Assembly (NCBI RefSeq): GCF_003403075.1
Contig: NZ_CP031557.1
Coordinates: 4,588,001 to 4,652,000, forward strand
Source: Flavobacterium psychrotrophum
Lineage (GTDB): Bacteria > Bacteroidota > Bacteroidia > Flavobacteriales > Flavobacteriaceae
DNA: 64,000 nucleotides
Direction: 5' to 3'
How positions within the stretch are numbered: position 1 is the first letter of the stretch; each line of letters opens with the position of its first letter. Below, in pieces: positions 1 through 7,962 of the stretch. A model generated the notes under the pieces. The model was not told the origin of the DNA. It saw only the letters and a list, made by a program, of their open reading frames with translations, and ran no database searches. A program made the position numbers and the translations under genes.

Positions 1-30
1 ATTGTAGGATTATTGCAATAATCCTACAAT
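1..30. repeat. Perfect 30-bp palindrome over a gene end
   Basis: Two 14-base arms flank a central GC and are exact reverse complements. The palindrome spans the last codons and the TAA stop of the thioredoxin-like gene, so the coding end itself forms the hairpin. It may act as a transcription terminator for that minus-strand gene. The sequence beyond base 1 is not visible, so a T-tract cannot be checked. Confidence 0.6.
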
Positions 31-612
31 CTCTTCCATTGTGCTTAAACCCTTGTCGTGCAGGTACCATTTTTGCAGTTCGGTTTTAGCTTCATCGGTA
101 ACAGTGCCGTGTTTTTCTTTATTTTCTTTGATAAGATTTGCGCCACCTTCGGGGCGTGGTCCCCAGCTTGCTACAGGCTGCTGTGTAGCTGCATCTAAAA
201 CTACCAGTTTAGGTATAGACCTTGCGCCATTAGTCAGGTACGCATCCATAAGCTCAGCGTTATCATCGCGCAAAACCAGTTTAAGGTCAATCTTGTCGGT
301 TGCCTGCGTCATCTTATTAATTACGGGTACTATCTGTGCAGCATCGCCACACCATCCTTCGGTAATTACCAGGAACGTGTAAGCTTTATCGAGCGTTTTA
401 AGCTTTTGGTCAACATCATCCGGTATGTGTATGGTTTTGTCGAGGCGGTTCATGCGTGCCTCATTCAGGGTTGTGTAGTGGGTAAGTGCTTCGCTTTGGG
501 TAGCACCGGTGCTAAGGCCCTGTTCCAGCAATTGGGTTACGTGGTTGCGGTAATCTTTGTAGCCAAAGCTGTTTTTAAGGCTTTGCTCTATGGTGTTTTC
601 AGTTGTTGTCAT
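10..612 (-). CDS. Thioredoxin-family protein with a single cysteine (200 aa)
   Basis: This is a cytoplasmic thioredoxin-fold protein with no signal peptide. The active-site region reads WCGDAAQ at residues 87-93. The first cysteine is kept but the second is replaced by Ala, and Cys88 is the only cysteine in the protein. A cis-proline-like SIPKLVV segment follows about 45 residues later, as expected for the fold. The ATG at 612 is preferred; an in-frame TTG at 633 would add seven residues. Without a second cysteine it cannot form an internal disulfide, so a thiol-binding, bacilliredoxin-like or monothiol role is more likely than classical disulfide reduction. The substrate is unknown. It is divergent from the patatin gene. 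Confidence 0.75.
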   Translation of the reverse strand: MTTTENTIEQSLKNSFGYKDYRNHVTQLLEQGLSTGATQSEALTHYTTLNEARMNRLDKTIHIPDDVDQKLKTLDKAYTFLVITEGWCGDAAQIVPVINKMTQATDKIDLKLVLRDDNAELMDAYLTNGARSIPKLVVLDAATQQPVASWGPRPEGGANLIKENKEKHGTVTDEAKTELQKWYLHDKGLSTMEEIVGLLQ

Positions 613-712
613 GATACTAAACGTTAAACTCAAAAATTAGTTCAACTTTAGCATAGCAAAAAAAACGCCATTTGTCAAAAAACTGTAATTTAGGCAGGCA
701 ATTCACATATAC

Positions 713-1492
713 ATGAAATTTGACGGAAAAAGCATTGGGCTTACCTTTTCGGGAGGCGGTACCAAAGGCATTGCCCACGCGGGTGTTTTAAAGTTTTTTG
801 ACGAAGAGGGCATCCAGCCCAGCCAGATAGCCGGTACCAGCAGTGGTGCCATAGTGTCATCTTTATATGCCTGGGGCAAACAGCCCGAAGAGATACTGGA
901 GTTTTTTAAGTCGATCTATTTCTTTCACTGGAAACATTTTACCTTTCGTAAACCGGGGTTTATAGACTCCTCTGCCTTTCGCGAATATTTTCATGATATT
1001 TTTAAAGAAGCTACGCTAGGCGACCTGCCGTATGATATGCACATAACTGCAACCGACCTCGTATCCGGCAAGTTGCGCATCTTTGGGGATGATACTAAAG
1101 TGGCCGATGCCGTACTGGCATCATCGGCTTTTCCAGGTATTATTTCTCCTTATGAGATTAATGGACGGCTGTATGGCGACGGAGGTATTGTAAACCACTT
1201 TCCTACAGATGTTTTACAAGGTCGCTGCGATGCTAATATTGGCATTTATGTAAGCCCGATACAAAAAATAGAGAAAGATGATTTGCGTTCCATCAAGTCG
1301 GTTACTACAAGGGCGTATGATTTGCTTTCGGCCAACAGCAATATGCAGAAGTTTACCCTGTGCGACTGGGTTATCAGTCCTGAAGAGCTGGCTTTGTATA
1401 GTACTTTTGAGACGAACAAGGCTAAGATGGACGAGATATTCAACATTGGTTATGAATCGGCTAAGAAGTCATATGCTGATTTGATAGTTTAG
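713..1492 (+). CDS. Patatin-like phospholipase
   Basis: The 259-residue protein has the patatin catalytic layout. A glycine-rich oxyanion loop (SGGGTKGIAHAG) lies at residues 13-24, the nucleophile elbow GTSSG at 41-45 with Ser43, and the catalytic DGG at 156-158. Patatins are Ser-Asp dyad lipid acyl hydrolases. No signal peptide or membrane segment is seen, so it is probably cytoplasmic or membrane-associated. The length fits the short bacterial patatins (RssA-like). Its natural lipid substrate is not evident. It starts at ATG 100 bp from the divergent thioredoxin gene. Confidence 0.85.
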   Translation: MKFDGKSIGLTFSGGGTKGIAHAGVLKFFDEEGIQPSQIAGTSSGAIVSSLYAWGKQPEEILEFFKSIYFFHWKHFTFRKPGFIDSSAFREYFHDIFKEATLGDLPYDMHITATDLVSGKLRIFGDDTKVADAVLASSAFPGIISPYEINGRLYGDGGIVNHFPTDVLQGRCDANIGIYVSPIQKIEKDDLRSIKSVTTRAYDLLSANSNMQKFTLCDWVISPEELALYSTFETNKAKMDEIFNIGYESAKKSYADLIV

Positions 1493-1514
1493 GTTTGTTT
1501 GAACTAATTAATGT

Positions 1515-1970
1515 ATGACGAAAAGAGAACAGTATAATCTCATTTTCTACTGGAATACAATTCCGGGTCATGGTACATGGCCTACTATGAGCACTAATGG
1601 TAATAATGAGTATGCAAATCTTTGTATCCTTCAACTATTGTATTACTCAGAAGCTGAGTATTTTATTGATAGTATAGATTTAGCGCTTTCAGGACAGCTA
1701 TACGATCCGGATTTTTTAAATACAGACGGTACTGAAGGTCAGGATATTAAATTTGAAGAACCAAATTTTATTTTTGACCATTATCTAACTATCCATATGA
1801 GCGATATGAAAGAATTATTGCAGGAATGGGTTGATTTTATAAAAGAGGAACAGCAGAAAAAAAAGCGCCCTGCTCAATATAATCTATTCTCTAAATTCCG
1901 TGTAAAAATCTCTTTACTCACGAAAACTTTTATTACTATATTTGCACCATCAAAAACAAAAACCCTATGA
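1515..1970 (+). CDS. Hypothetical protein overlapping pyrH
   Basis: This 151-residue open frame begins at an ATG 22 bp after the patatin stop. The N-terminal part is acidic and aromatic-rich; residues about 115-125 are a Lys/Gln-rich stretch. I recognise no family, signal peptide or transmembrane segment. Its TGA overlaps the pyrH ATG by four bases (ATGA), which suggests translational coupling. A Flavobacterium-type promoter for pyrH sits inside its last codons, so the C-terminal tail may not be conserved. Codon use is more AT-rich than in pyrH. Confidence 0.55.
   Translation: MTKREQYNLIFYWNTIPGHGTWPTMSTNGNNEYANLCILQLLYYSEAEYFIDSIDLALSGQLYDPDFLNTDGTEGQDIKFEEPNFIFDHYLTIHMSDMKELLQEWVDFIKEEQQKKKRPAQYNLFSKFRVKISLLTKTFITIFAPSKTKTL
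1937..1944 (+). promoter_or_regulatory. Promoter -7 element for pyrH-frr
   Basis: TATATTTG matches the Bacteroidota -7 consensus TAnnTTTG and lies 22 bases before the pyrH ATG, inside the end of the preceding frame. No clear TTG is seen at the -33 position. It would let pyrH-frr be transcribed independently of the upstream unknown gene. Confidence 0.5.
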
Positions 1971-2674
1971 AATATAACCGGATACTGTTAAAGCTAAGCG
2001 GTGAAGCGCTTATGGGCGAGAGGCAATATGGTATAGACCCAGTGAGGCTTGCTGAGTATGCCGCCGAGATCAAACAAATTCATGACAAAGGTGTGCAAAT
2101 AGCCATTGTTATAGGTGGCGGTAACATCTTTAGGGGGTTAGCCGGAGCCAGTAACGGTATGGACAGGGTTCAGGGAGATTATATGGGTATGCTTGCTACC
2201 GTAATTAACGGTATGGCACTACAAGGCGCCCTTGAAGATGCCGGTATGCAAACACGCCTGCAAACTGCCCTTGAAATTAAAGCTATTGCAGAGCCCTACA
2301 TTAAAAGAAAAGCGGTGCGCCATCTTGAAAAAGACCGTATTGTAATATTTGGCGCGGGTACAGGTAATCCATATTTTACTACTGATACTGCTGCAGTACT
2401 AAGGGGTGTAGAAATTAATGCCGATGTGATACTTAAAGGTACACGTGTAGATGGTATTTATACTGCAGATCCTGAAAAAGACCCATCTGCTGTAAAGTAT
2501 GATACGCTTACCTTTAGCGATGTGCTTGCAAAAGGCCTTAATGTAATGGATACTACTGCCTTTACACTTAGCCAGGAAAACGCATTGCCTATTATTGTAT
2601 TTGACATGAACAAGCCGGGTAACCTGGTAAAAGTTTGCGATGGCGAACTTGTAGGTACAACGGTTAACGTTTAA
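1967..2674 (+). CDS. pyrH: Uridylate (UMP) kinase
   Basis: UMP kinase phosphorylates UMP to UDP with ATP, an essential step of pyrimidine nucleotide synthesis. The 235-residue protein has the amino-acid-kinase fold signatures: an N-terminal [10 protein letters not shown] strand, the glycine-rich IGGGNIFRG loop near residue 45-53, [15 protein letters not shown] near 132-146 and the late [13 protein letters not shown] segment. The length is normal for bacterial PyrH. It is followed 28 bp later by frr, the usual pyrH-frr pair of bacteria. The bacterial enzyme is hexameric and allosterically controlled by UTP and GTP (family knowledge). Confidence 0.97.
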   Translation: MKYNRILLKLSGEALMGERQYGIDPVRLAEYAAEIKQIHDKGVQIAIVIGGGNIFRGLAGASNGMDRVQGDYMGMLATVINGMALQGALEDAGMQTRLQTALEIKAIAEPYIKRKAVRHLEKDRIVIFGAGTGNPYFTTDTAAVLRGVEINADVILKGTRVDGIYTADPEKDPSAVKYDTLTFSDVLAKGLNVMDTTAFTLSQENALPIIVFDMNKPGNLVKVCDGELVGTTVNV

Positions 2675-2702
2675 TTCTTAGAATTTAAGCAAATTAAAAA
2701 CT

Positions 2703-3263
2703 ATGGAAGAGATAGATTTTATATTAGACAGTACTAAAGAGAGTATGGAAGGGTCTTTGGCCCATCTTGAAAAAGAGTTCCTTAACATTCGTGCCGGTAA
2801 GGCAAGCCCTGCCATGCTGGGTGGTGTAAAAGTAGATTACTACGGTGCTGCAACCCCGCTTTCGCAGGTGGCAAACATTAATATTCCGGATGCGCGTACC
2901 ATTACCGTTACGCCCTGGGAAAAGAATATGCTGCACCCTATAGAAAAAGCGATAATGATAGCTAACCTGGGCTTTAACCCTATGAATAATGGTGATAACA
3001 TCATCATCAGTGTTCCTGCATTGACTGAAGAAAGAAGGCGCGACCTGGCAAAACAGGCCAAAGCAGAATCTGAAGATGCTAAGGTAGGTGTGCGTAATGC
3101 CCGTAAGGATGCTAATACCGAAATTAAAAAACTTGAAAAAGACGGCATGAGCGAAGACGTTTGTAAAAGCGCCGAAGAAGACGTTCAGGACCTGACCAAT
3201 GCTTTTATCAAAAAAATTGATGAGCTGCTGGTGCTTAAGGAAGCCGAGATCATGAAAGTATAA
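2703..3263 (+). CDS. frr: Ribosome recycling factor
   Basis: RRF acts with EF-G to split the post-termination ribosome into subunits. The protein is 186 residues, the normal size, and shows the family features: N-terminal helix (MEGSLAHLEKEFLNIRAGKASP), the VDYYGAATPLSQVANI region, and the long C-terminal helices ending in DELLVLKEAEIMKV. It lies just behind pyrH and is followed by a strong terminator, so the pair forms the end of this transcription unit. Confidence 0.97.
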   Translation: MEEIDFILDSTKESMEGSLAHLEKEFLNIRAGKASPAMLGGVKVDYYGAATPLSQVANINIPDARTITVTPWEKNMLHPIEKAIMIANLGFNPMNNGDNIIISVPALTEERRRDLAKQAKAESEDAKVGVRNARKDANTEIKKLEKDGMSEDVCKSAEEDVQDLTNAFIKKIDELLVLKEAEIMKV

Positions 3264-3281
3264 TAACAGCATAGCTGCATG

Positions 3282-3312
3282 AAAGTCCGCCCACTGAGGC
3301 GGACTTTTTTTA
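3282..3312 (+). terminator. Rho-independent terminator after frr
   Basis: A perfect 10-bp stem (3282-3291 with 3298-3307) encloses a 6-base loop, and a T-run continues from the right arm to about 3311. Confidence 0.9.
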
Positions 3313-3335
3313 TATCATATTTTCATAGAATGAAT

Positions 3336-3343
3336 TATCTTTA
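3336..3343 (+). promoter_or_regulatory. Promoter -7 element for the TlpA-like gene
   Basis: TATCTTTA resembles TAnnTTTG. It directly abuts an ATG at 3344, which therefore would lie at or before the transcript start. This supports the next in-frame ATG at 3365 as the real start. Confidence 0.45.
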
Positions 3344-3364
3344 ATGCACCAACAAAATCCAGCT

Positions 3365-4552
3365 ATGAAAAACTTAATTTTAGCAATTGCGATACTGATT
3401 ACCTGTTCTGCCTGTAGCCAGGATAAAAAAGAATTTTTTCTCTCCGGTAAGACAAAAGGCATTGCCGACGGTACTATGTTACTGTTGCGGGATCCTCTGC
3501 TGAATATCTTTATAGATTCGGTAGCTGTTGAGAATAACAGTTTTATCCTTACAACCAAACTGCCTGATTATCCATATCAAATAGTACTTTATAAAGATGC
3601 TGCTACCGCAAAAATAATATGGGCGGAAAAAAACAAGATGACTTTTGATGCGTCAGATTCTGATTTTAAGGATGCGGTAATAACGGGTTCTGTTACTGAT
3701 AATTTGGCTACACAGTTAAGAAGCCAGGCTCATAAGCTTAAGTCGTATAAAGAAATAGTAAACCTTGAACAGGAATTTATAAAAAACAATCCAAACAGTA
3801 TACTAAGCGCGCACAACCTCTCTGTTATGGCAAGCGTTTTTGGTAATGCAAAATCAAAAGAGTTGTTTAATAAACTGTCTGGCAAAAACAAAGAATCTGT
3901 TTATGGGAAAAGAGTTTTGGAGTTTATTAATTCAGACGTTCATAAAACTCCTTTAATTGGTGATAGATACATTGATTTTGCGATGAACGATCAATATGGG
4001 ACTCAACAAAGACTTTCCAGATTTGGTGGGAAAGTACTGTTGCTGGAGTTTTGGGCTTCATGGTGTGTGCCTTGCCGCAAAGAAAACCCTGTACTGGTTA
4101 AAACATATAATGATTTTAAAGACAGCGGATTTGAAATCGTGGCTGTATCGTTAGATGAGGAGAAGAACCATTGGATTAATGCTATAAAAAAAGACAACCT
4201 GACCTGGACACACTTAAGCGATTTAAAAGGGAGAAATAATATTGCAGCATTAGCCTATGGCGTAACCGGTATTCCGGACAATATTCTTATTGATAAGAAC
4301 GGGATAATTATTGGGCGTAACTTGCATGGAGAAAAGCTGCATCAAAAATTAGCAGAAGTTATAGCTAAACCTAATGTTGAAATTACACAGGAAGCTATCG
4401 GTATGAAGGTTAAAATAAAAAGTTCTGTTACATGGCAGGATGAAAATGGCAAAGAGTTGACACAGGCAGAAGCAAAAGCAATGCTTGACAGTAAAAATTA
4501 CACTCCTGAATTAGATACTGATAAAAACATAATGGTTGTAAAAAAAATATAA
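3365..4552 (+). CDS. TlpA-like thiol-disulfide lipoprotein, DUF4369-type N-terminus
   Basis: From ATG 3365 the protein has 395 residues. The first 20 residues form a signal peptide with a Cys-rich end (TCSACSQDKK) typical of a lipoprotein. Residues about 25-110 resemble the DUF4369 domain that precedes Bacteroidota TlpA-like proteins. The thioredoxin domain holds the redox motif WCVPC with Cys234 and Cys237 and a later GIPDNILID cis-proline loop. About 60 residues follow the thioredoxin fold. Such proteins are predicted to reduce periplasmic disulfides, for example in cytochrome c maturation, but the partner is unknown here. It stands alone after the frr terminator. Confidence 0.85.
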   Translation: MKNLILAIAILITCSACSQDKKEFFLSGKTKGIADGTMLLLRDPLLNIFIDSVAVENNSFILTTKLPDYPYQIVLYKDAATAKIIWAEKNKMTFDASDSDFKDAVITGSVTDNLATQLRSQAHKLKSYKEIVNLEQEFIKNNPNSILSAHNLSVMASVFGNAKSKELFNKLSGKNKESVYGKRVLEFINSDVHKTPLIGDRYIDFAMNDQYGTQQRLSRFGGKVLLLEFWASWCVPCRKENPVLVKTYNDFKDSGFEIVAVSLDEEKNHWINAIKKDNLTWTHLSDLKGRNNIAALAYGVTGIPDNILIDKNGIIIGRNLHGEKLHQKLAEVIAKPNVEITQEAIGMKVKIKSSVTWQDENGKELTQAEAKAMLDSKNYTPELDTDKNIMVVKKI

Positions 4553-4599
4553 TTTAGAGGTTGAGTCCCAGTCAGCCTAACTTTTAATTTGTTCCTATT

Positions 4600-4959
4600 A
4601 TGAATATTGTGCCAAAGAACATTAAGATACTTTATGCTGTTTCAGTATTGATACTTGCATTTAACGGCCTGTATTTGTTATCTACATACAATAATATCCC
4701 TGCTACAGTTGTGGTGCATAGCTATAATGGTATTGATACCCTTGGTGATAAGAGTTATTTGCACGGAATTATATATCTCAATGCGGTTATTGTTTTTGTT
4801 ATAGGTATCGCTATTTTTCGATATCATAAATTGATGGTTGTGACTGCCGAAATAGGGATTAAAGATAGGCTGGAGTCAATTTATAACCGTAGGCTTATAC
4901 TTGCTATTGTATCGATTAAAGTTTCAATACTGTTTTCAATAATACTGTTTAAGGGATAA
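4600..4959 (+). CDS. Small integral membrane protein, DUF1648-like
   Basis: The 119-residue protein has three predicted membrane segments (about residues 8-27, 55-73 and 96-116). A polar loop after the first helix (IPATVVVHSYNGIDTLGDKS) resembles the DUF1648 pattern found in SdpI-type membrane proteins. It starts 47 bp after the TlpA-like gene. Function is unknown; a role in envelope stress or toxin immunity would be speculation based on SdpI alone. Confidence 0.6.
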   Translation: MNIVPKNIKILYAVSVLILAFNGLYLLSTYNNIPATVVVHSYNGIDTLGDKSYLHGIIYLNAVIVFVIGIAIFRYHKLMVVTAEIGIKDRLESIYNRRLILAIVSIKVSILFSIILFKG

Positions 4960-5011
4960 CTGTAAAATTGTGTTTATATAGTGCTACATCATAAATCAGC
5001 AGAAAACTCGT

Positions 5012-5019
5012 TATCTTTA
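5012..5019 (+). promoter_or_regulatory. Promoter -7 element for the antitoxin-like gene
   Basis: TATCTTTA lies 21 bases before the ATG at 5041 and matches the Flavobacterium-type -7 element with a final A in place of G. Confidence 0.45.
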
Positions 5020-5040
5020 CATCTCTAAAAAATTACTGCC

Positions 5041-5289
5041 ATGGATGCTGCTAAAAAACTCGAAGTACTGGACTGGGTAATGCACCTTAATGATGAGGCT
5101 GTTTTTAATAAGCTGCTTGCAATTAAGGATAATGCCTATGATAATGATGATGTTGTAGCTTATTCTACAGTAGGGGAGCCTTTAAATATTGAACAATATA
5201 AAGCCCATGCTGAGGAAGGACTAAAAGATATCGAAGCAGGAAGAGTTACATCTCATAAAGATTTTTTAGACGAAATTAAAGGGTGGTAA
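5041..5289 (+). CDS. Orphan antitoxin-like small protein
   Basis: This 82-residue acidic protein has a helical N-terminus (MDAAKKLEVLDWVMHLND) and a C-terminal segment DIEAGRVTSHKDFLDEIKGW. The latter resembles the toxin-binding tails of Bacteroidota addiction-module antitoxins that normally precede a RelE/ParE toxin. No toxin gene follows: only 65 bp separate its stop from the DUF5686 gene, and no RelE/ParE-like frame is present on either side. It may be a solitary antitoxin, an anti-addiction remnant, or an unrelated small regulator. Confidence 0.55.
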   Translation: MDAAKKLEVLDWVMHLNDEAVFNKLLAIKDNAYDNDDVVAYSTVGEPLNIEQYKAHAEEGLKDIEAGRVTSHKDFLDEIKGW

Positions 5290-5354
5290 AGTCACATCTT
5301 ATTTCAGCAGTAATAACAAGGGGCTTTTATTTAGAGAAATCTTCTGTAGTATAG

Positions 5355-7838
5355 ATGAAAATCCTTTCGCTTTTGCTTTTCTTTTTTACGCTCTCTATTG
5401 GGGCGCAAACGGCTATTACCGTAACCGTAAAAGATGCCGATACTAAAGCACCATTGCCGTTTTCTACCGTTACTACAAATGGTAAAAATGTTGTAACAGA
5501 TATAGACGGTAAAGTGGTGGTACATAATCCCGGCACCGTATTTACTACGACGTATACAGGCTATGCCGATAAAAAAACATATCTTAAAGATGGTGTGCTT
5601 TTCTATACCATTTCTCTCAAACAAAAAGCCGAAAAACTTAGAGAGGTTGTAATCAATGCCACTAATCCGGCTAACGATATCATAGGGCGCGCCATTCGCC
5701 GAAAGGTGATAAACGACCCGCAGCGCAAGCTGGAAAGCTATAGCTATAAAACATACGACCGCCTTATTGTAACAGCCGACCCAGATTCTATTAATGGTAA
5801 GCTGGATTCTGTTTACGCTTATGAGAAAGCTGGGCGCATATTAGAAAAAATCGACTCTGCCAGTTTTAAGTTCAAAAAGATAATCGACCGTCAGCATTTG
5901 TACCAAACAGAGAAGGTGTCTGAATTTAAGTTCAATAAGAAACAGGGCGTTAAAGAAGAGGTGCTTGCTACCCGCATGGCGGGTTTTAAAAAACCACTGT
6001 ATGAGTTTATAGGCCTTAAGCTACAATCGCATTCTGCCTATGCCGAAGATATTTATGTTTTCCAGACCAAGTATGCCGGGCCATTGGCTAACGATGCACT
6101 ACAGGAATACAATTATAAAATTCTTGATACTGTAACGGTTAATAACCGCTCTGCTTACATGATATATTTTGATGCAAAACGTCGCGTAAAACGTAAGCTG
6201 AGGGGTATATTATATATTGACAGCCAGAATTATGGTTTGGCAAAAGCCATATTGCGGGTTAAGAATGTGCTGGATATAACATCGGTACATTATTTTGAGT
6301 ATGAGGATGGTCAGCAGTTATGGTTTCCGGATCGTAAAACATTAAAGATTACCAAGGGTAACAATAAAGACGATATCAAAATACTGGGCGAAACCATAAA
6401 GTTTGATGCCGTGGGCAGCCATGATAAGAACCGTAAAAAAGAACCATCAGATTATGTGTACCTCTACTCTGAAGCGTTCAATTTTGATAAAAAATATAAC
6501 GTTCCGGTTGCTATACAACGTTCGTCAGTAGAAATAGAGGTAAAAGACGAGGCAATTAACCGCCCCGATGAATACTGGAACCGCTTTAGGCCGGATACAC
6601 TGGATAGCCGAAGCCTTACAACATACATGGCATTAGACAGCCTGGTGGCTAAAGATAACTGGGAGCAGCGCATTATACTGGGCAGGCGCATTGTAAATGG
6701 GTACATACCCATTGGGGCGATAGACCTCGACCTGCGCCAGATAGCCAAGTATAACAACTATGAGGGCTTTCGCCTTGGGGTGGGGGGTATTACAAACAAC
6801 CGCTTTGCCGAAACCTTCCGTATTAGTGGTTATGGGGCATACGGAACCAAAGACGGTGCGTTTAAGTACAGCCTGGGCAGTGCGGTAAGGGTAGGTAAGT
6901 TCTCAAACTCATGGATAGGTGGTTCGTTTACCGATGATATTAAGGAATTGGCAAGTACGTCATTCGCGACCGATAAGCGTGTGTTTAAAATTTACGATCC
7001 TCGGCCTATCAACCTTTCTACGTTTTATAATTACCAAACCTGGCAGGGTTATATAGAAACCCGTATCATACCTAAAACAGAGAGTATGTGGCAGCTAACG
7101 CGCAGCCGCATCGACCCTAAGTTTAATTACATCTATGCTCCAGATGGCCGTGCTCATGCTTTGTTTAATCTTACTATGGCATCGGTGTCGTTGCAGTGGA
7201 ACCCGTTCAGCGATTTTATGCAAACCCCGGACGGACGTATAGAGGTAGAAAAGCGCTACCCTAAATTCGCCTTTCAGTACACACAAGCGGTATCTGGCAT
7301 CTTAGGCGGTGACTTTAATTTCAGTAAGCTGGATTTTAGGGCAGAGTTTGAAAAAAAATACCTTAATGGGCAAATAGGTACTGCGCTTGTGCAAACGGGT
7401 GTGGCACTTGGCAATACACCGTTAACGCACCTGTACAGCACATCGCCAAACAACCTTGATAAAGACGGCGTAATACAACGTGTAACTATAGGCGGTAAAA
7501 ACAGTTTTGAAACCATGTATTTTAACGAGTTCTTTAGCAGCCGTTATGTAACGGTACAGCTTAAGCACGGGCTTACACGGTTTACAGTTTTTAGAAGCCT
7601 TAAGTTATCGCCCATGCTGGTTACGCGTTTTGCGTGGGGTAACATGGCAAACAAGGCAGACCATCAAGGCATTGAATTTAAGACGCTAGAAAAAGGCTAT
7701 CACGAAAGTGGCTTAGAATTTAACGAGATATTTAAAGGCTTGGGCTTTACAGCTTTTTACCGATATGGTCCTTATCAGTTACCGCAGTTTGATCGTAATT
7801 TGGCGTTAAAGCTATCGTTTGTGCTGAATTTGTTTTAA
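5355..7838 (+). CDS. DUF5686 outer-membrane protein with carboxypeptidase-like regulatory domain
   Basis: The 827-residue protein starts with a signal peptide (MKILSLLLFFFTLSIGAQ). Residues about 20-95 form a CarboxypepD_reg-like beta-sandwich (ITVTVKDADTKAPLPFSTV). The remainder matches the Bacteroidota-specific DUF5686 family, with a beta-strand-rich C-terminal half ending in the hydrophobic strand LALKLSFVLNLF, as expected for an outer-membrane barrel. Size is typical of the family. The role is unknown; similar proteins are predicted surface or outer-membrane components. It is a single gene between the antitoxin-like gene and an AT-rich accessory gene. Confidence 0.85.
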   Translation: MKILSLLLFFFTLSIGAQTAITVTVKDADTKAPLPFSTVTTNGKNVVTDIDGKVVVHNPGTVFTTTYTGYADKKTYLKDGVLFYTISLKQKAEKLREVVINATNPANDIIGRAIRRKVINDPQRKLESYSYKTYDRLIVTADPDSINGKLDSVYAYEKAGRILEKIDSASFKFKKIIDRQHLYQTEKVSEFKFNKKQGVKEEVLATRMAGFKKPLYEFIGLKLQSHSAYAEDIYVFQTKYAGPLANDALQEYNYKILDTVTVNNRSAYMIYFDAKRRVKRKLRGILYIDSQNYGLAKAILRVKNVLDITSVHYFEYEDGQQLWFPDRKTLKITKGNNKDDIKILGETIKFDAVGSHDKNRKKEPSDYVYLYSEAFNFDKKYNVPVAIQRSSVEIEVKDEAINRPDEYWNRFRPDTLDSRSLTTYMALDSLVAKDNWEQRIILGRRIVNGYIPIGAIDLDLRQIAKYNNYEGFRLGVGGITNNRFAETFRISGYGAYGTKDGAFKYSLGSAVRVGKFSNSWIGGSFTDDIKELASTSFATDKRVFKIYDPRPINLSTFYNYQTWQGYIETRIIPKTESMWQLTRSRIDPKFNYIYAPDGRAHALFNLTMASVSLQWNPFSDFMQTPDGRIEVEKRYPKFAFQYTQAVSGILGGDFNFSKLDFRAEFEKKYLNGQIGTALVQTGVALGNTPLTHLYSTSPNNLDKDGVIQRVTIGGKNSFETMYFNEFFSSRYVTVQLKHGLTRFTVFRSLKLSPMLVTRFAWGNMANKADHQGIEFKTLEKGYHESGLEFNEIFKGLGFTAFYRYGPYQLPQFDRNLALKLSFVLNLF

Positions 7839-7962
7839 TATATGTAAGATTTTTTTGTAAGTTTATAAAACCAACCAAACACATAATTTTATATACTTAA
7901 AATTATTGCATAGAATGTATTGGTTTTTGGATACAAGTTAAAATAACATTCATATAGAAAAA

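Noticed and set aside
2724..3272. A 182-residue frame on the minus strand opposite frr
   Set aside because: It is fully inside frr, which is a clear essential gene; the complement translation has no recognisable domain.
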